From NCBI RefSeq assembly GCF_029989365.1, contig NZ_JAPRAQ010000011.1, forward strand, positions 62,001 through 126,000: a stretch of DNA of 64,000 bases, given 5' to 3'. Positions 61,850 to 64,000 of the stretch are shown here, piece after piece (positions within the stretch are counted from its first letter, which is position 1; each line of letters starts with the position of its first letter). This stretch comes from Bradyrhizobium sp. Arg816 (GTDB lineage Bacteria > Pseudomonadota > Alphaproteobacteria > Rhizobiales > Xanthobacteraceae). The notes beneath the pieces are model-generated. The model was not told the origin of the DNA, did no database searches, and saw only the letters and a program-made list of their open reading frames with translations. Both the position numbers and the translations under genes were made by a program.

Positions 61850-64000
61850 ATGACGTCGCCCCGCGACAACGAACTTGGAGCACGCCGCGAACAGGGCCCG
61901 CAGGCCCTGGTCTCGCTGAGCCAGCTCGCGCTCGACCGCATGGAGCAGGGTGTCTGCGTCTACGATGCCGACAACCGGATCGTGCTGGTCAACCAGCGCT
62001 ATCTATCGCTGTTCGACATGTCGGCCGACATCGTGCATGTCGGCACGAGCTACCGCGAGGTGCTCGCGCACAGCGCGGCGCGCGGGAACTTTCCGCAAGA
62101 CGAGGTCGACGCGCTGTATACGAAGCGGATCGCGCAGATCGCAGGCGGGAAGCCGTTCCGCACCGAACAGACACTCGCGAGCGGACTCGTCATGGCGCTC
62201 GAGCTGAAGCCGCTTCCCGGCGGCGGCTGGATGACGATCTGCGATGACGTCAGCCGCCTCGCCCGGCTCGAGGCGGAATTGCGCGTGCAGACGGAGCGCA
62301 GCCAGCACGCGCTCGCCAACATGTCGCATGGCCTCATCATGTACGATGCCGACAGCCGTGTCGTCGTCTGCAACGAGCGGTTCCTGAACCTCTACGATCT
62401 CGATTCCGACATTGTGAAGCCGGGCGTCGCGCATTGCTCAGTGATCGAACACTGGATGTCGCGTGGCAACCTGCCGGGCATGCCGAGTGACGAGTTCCGC
62501 CACACACGCCTGGAGGACGCGCGCGCTCGTAAGGCGAAGACCCTGCTGGTGATGCGCTATGACGGCCGGATGGTGCAGGCGGTGTCCCGCTTCCTGCCCG
62601 ACGGCGGCTGGGTGACGGTGCATGAGGACGTCACCGAGCGGTTGCAGTACGAAGAAGCGCTGCGGCAACAGAACTTCATCCTCGATGCGGCGCTGGAGAA
62701 CATGGCGCACGGGCTCGCCTTCTACGACAGCGACATGCGCTTGCGCGTCTGCAACACCACCTACCGCAAGATCTACCGGCTGTCGCCGGAGGAAACCAGG
62801 CCTGGCACCCATCTCGGCGAGCTGATCGAGCGGTCGATGGTGAACGGGGCGTTCGCCTCCGAATACAGTCCGCGACAGCTGCTGGAAGCCGCCAGCGCGA
62901 GGATCGCGAACCACGATTCCTCGCCGATGCGGCGGCGCATGTCGAACGACACCGTGATCTCGGTGCGCTACTGCGCGCTGCCCGAGGGCGGCTTCGTCGC
63001 CACCTACGAGGACATCACCGACCGCGAGCGCGCGATCGAAGAGCTGAGCGAGCAGTACCGCCGCTTCGACGCGGCGCTGAACAACATGAGCCAGGGCCTG
63101 TGCATGCTCGATGCGAGCCTGCGCGTCATCGTCTGCAATCGCCGCTACATCGAGATGTATGGGCTGTCGCCCGAGATCGTGAAGCCCGGCGTCTCGATGC
63201 GCGAGATCATGCAGCACAGCTGCGATCTCGGCATCCACCCGAACACGACCGCCGCGAAGATCTATGCCGACTATGTCGAGAGGCTGCGCGAGGGCGAACA
63301 CACGCTGCACCGCCACCTGAACGACGGCCGCATCATCAAGCTCAATCACAAGCGGATGGAGCATGGCGGCTGGGTCGTCACCTATGAGGACGTCACCGAG
63401 CGCCACAAGGCCCAGGCCCGCGTGGCGCACATGGCGCAGCACGATTCACTGACCGACCTGCCCAACCGCACGCTGTTCCGCGAGAAAATGGGCGAGGGAC
63501 TGAACCAGGTCGCGATCGCCGGCGGTGCGATGGCCGTGCTGTGCTTCGACCTTGATAATTTCAAGATCGTCAACGACCGCCTCGGCCACGCCGCCGGTGA
63601 TCGGCTTCTGCGCTGGGTCGCGGCACGGCTGAAGGAGAATGTCGGCGAGCATGACACCGTCGCCCGCCTCGGCGGCGACGAGTTCGCCGTTCTCCAGCGC
63701 GGACCGCAGCCGCAATCGGCGGAACGGCTCGCTCGCCGCCTGGTCGAGATCATCGGCCACCCGCCGCCGCTGGAAAGCCAGTCGATCCATGTCGGCGTTT
63801 CCGTCGGCATCGCGATCGCGCCGGATCACGGGCTCGATGCCGACGAGCTGATGAAATGCGCCGACCTCGCACTGTACCAGGCCAAGGCCAAGGGGCGCGG
63901 CGCCTACCAGCTGTTCGAGCCCGAGATGGAGGAAGAGGCGCGCAGCCGGCACGCGCTGGAGCACGATCTGCGCAGCGCGCTTGAAGCACGCGAATTTCAC
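61850..64000 (+). CDS. PAS-repeat diguanylate cyclase, probably GGDEF-EAL (3' end outside window)
   Basis: 717 codons are visible from ATG 61850 with no stop. Four PAS-like (PAS_7) units repeat in tandem, at roughly 20-135, 145-260, 270-385 and 395-510; each contains a D-x-R-V/L-x-V-C-N-x-x-Y/F core and ends with a VTYEDVTER-type segment. Then comes a GGDEF domain (about 520-680) with intact GGDEF at 608-612. The inhibitory I-site RxxD is replaced by GEHD, so product inhibition may be absent. The last visible residues (LEHDLRSALEAREFH) look like the beginning of an EAL domain. It makes, and perhaps degrades, cyclic di-GMP; no membrane segment is seen. Confidence 0.9.
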   Translation, partial: MTSPRDNELGARREQGPQALVSLSQLALDRMEQGVCVYDADNRIVLVNQRYLSLFDMSADIVHVGTSYREVLAHSAARGNFPQDEVDALYTKRIAQIAGGKPFRTEQTLASGLVMALELKPLPGGGWMTICDDVSRLARLEAELRVQTERSQHALANMSHGLIMYDADSRVVVCNERFLNLYDLDSDIVKPGVAHCSVIEHWMSRGNLPGMPSDEFRHTRLEDARARKAKTLLVMRYDGRMVQAVSRFLPDGGWVTVHEDVTERLQYEEALRQQNFILDAALENMAHGLAFYDSDMRLRVCNTTYRKIYRLSPEETRPGTHLGELIERSMVNGAFASEYSPRQLLEAASARIANHDSSPMRRRMSNDTVISVRYCALPEGGFVATYEDITDRERAIEELSEQYRRFDAALNNMSQGLCMLDASLRVIVCNRRYIEMYGLSPEIVKPGVSMREIMQHSCDLGIHPNTTAAKIYADYVERLREGEHTLHRHLNDGRIIKLNHKRMEHGGWVVTYEDVTERHKAQARVAHMAQHDSLTDLPNRTLFREKMGEGLNQVAIAGGAMAVLCFDLDNFKIVNDRLGHAAGDRLLRWVAARLKENVGEHDTVARLGGDEFAVLQRGPQPQSAERLARRLVEIIGHPPPLESQSIHVGVSVGIAIAPDHGLDADELMKCADLALYQAKAKGRGAYQLFEPEMEEEARSRHALEHDLRSALEAREFH

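Overview
The window looks like chromosomal DNA of a Bradyrhizobium-type alphaproteobacterium. The inference rests on high GC, dense coding, many ABC substrate-binding proteins and acyl-CoA enzymes, rhizobial intergenic palindromes, and a carrier-protein/amino acid:[carrier protein] ligase cluster of the kind characterised in Bradyrhizobium. I see no tRNA, rRNA, CRISPR array, prophage or insertion sequence.

Layout. 1-135: end of a MAPEG-family protein. 295-6170: an orphan branched-chain-type binding protein and an RND efflux pump (lipoprotein adaptor plus permease). 6670-15230: iron alcohol dehydrogenase, acyl-CoA synthetase and a complete Dpp-type ABC importer, followed by a convergent ceramidase-like membrane protein. 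16263-28233: an acyl-CoA catabolic island with a biotin-dependent acyl-CoA carboxylase (two subunits), a BKACE (DUF849) enzyme, an AraC regulator, a glutathione transferase, two acyl-CoA dehydrogenases of the isovaleryl type, an acyl-CoA synthetase and a binding protein that ends in a textbook terminator. 28313-32253: an XRE regulator divergent from a VIT/vWA sortase-target protein and its class GN sortase. 32653-39042: an NDP-forming acyl-CoA synthetase, an orphan MCE protein and a large autotransporter.

39349-51860 is an amide-nitrogen unit. An operon on the minus strand runs urtA-B-C-D-E, formamidase, FmdB-like zinc ribbon, aliphatic amidase, with no urease gene. Divergent from urtA is an unusual receptor in which an NCS1-permease-like membrane domain is fused through a cysteine-rich module to a histidine kinase and receiver, followed by an overlapping LuxR-type response regulator. 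I infer that the receptor senses an amide, urea or related nitrogen compound and controls the operon.

52096-57352 holds a Baeyer-Villiger-type monooxygenase, a secreted trypsin-like protease, a HAD hydrolase and the methionine-salvage pair mtnP-mtnA. 57631-61497 is the amino acid:[carrier protein] ligase cluster: a stand-alone carrier protein, a divergent acyl-CoA-dehydrogenase-like flavoprotein, a class II synthetase homologue with the expected zinc ligands, and a GNAT-like protein. The end product of this cluster is unknown to me, and it is one of the two best candidates for an undescribed system, with the transporter-kinase. The window ends inside a PAS/GGDEF signalling protein.

Many gaps between genes are filled by dispersed inverted repeats of at least eight families, several occurring two to four times here.
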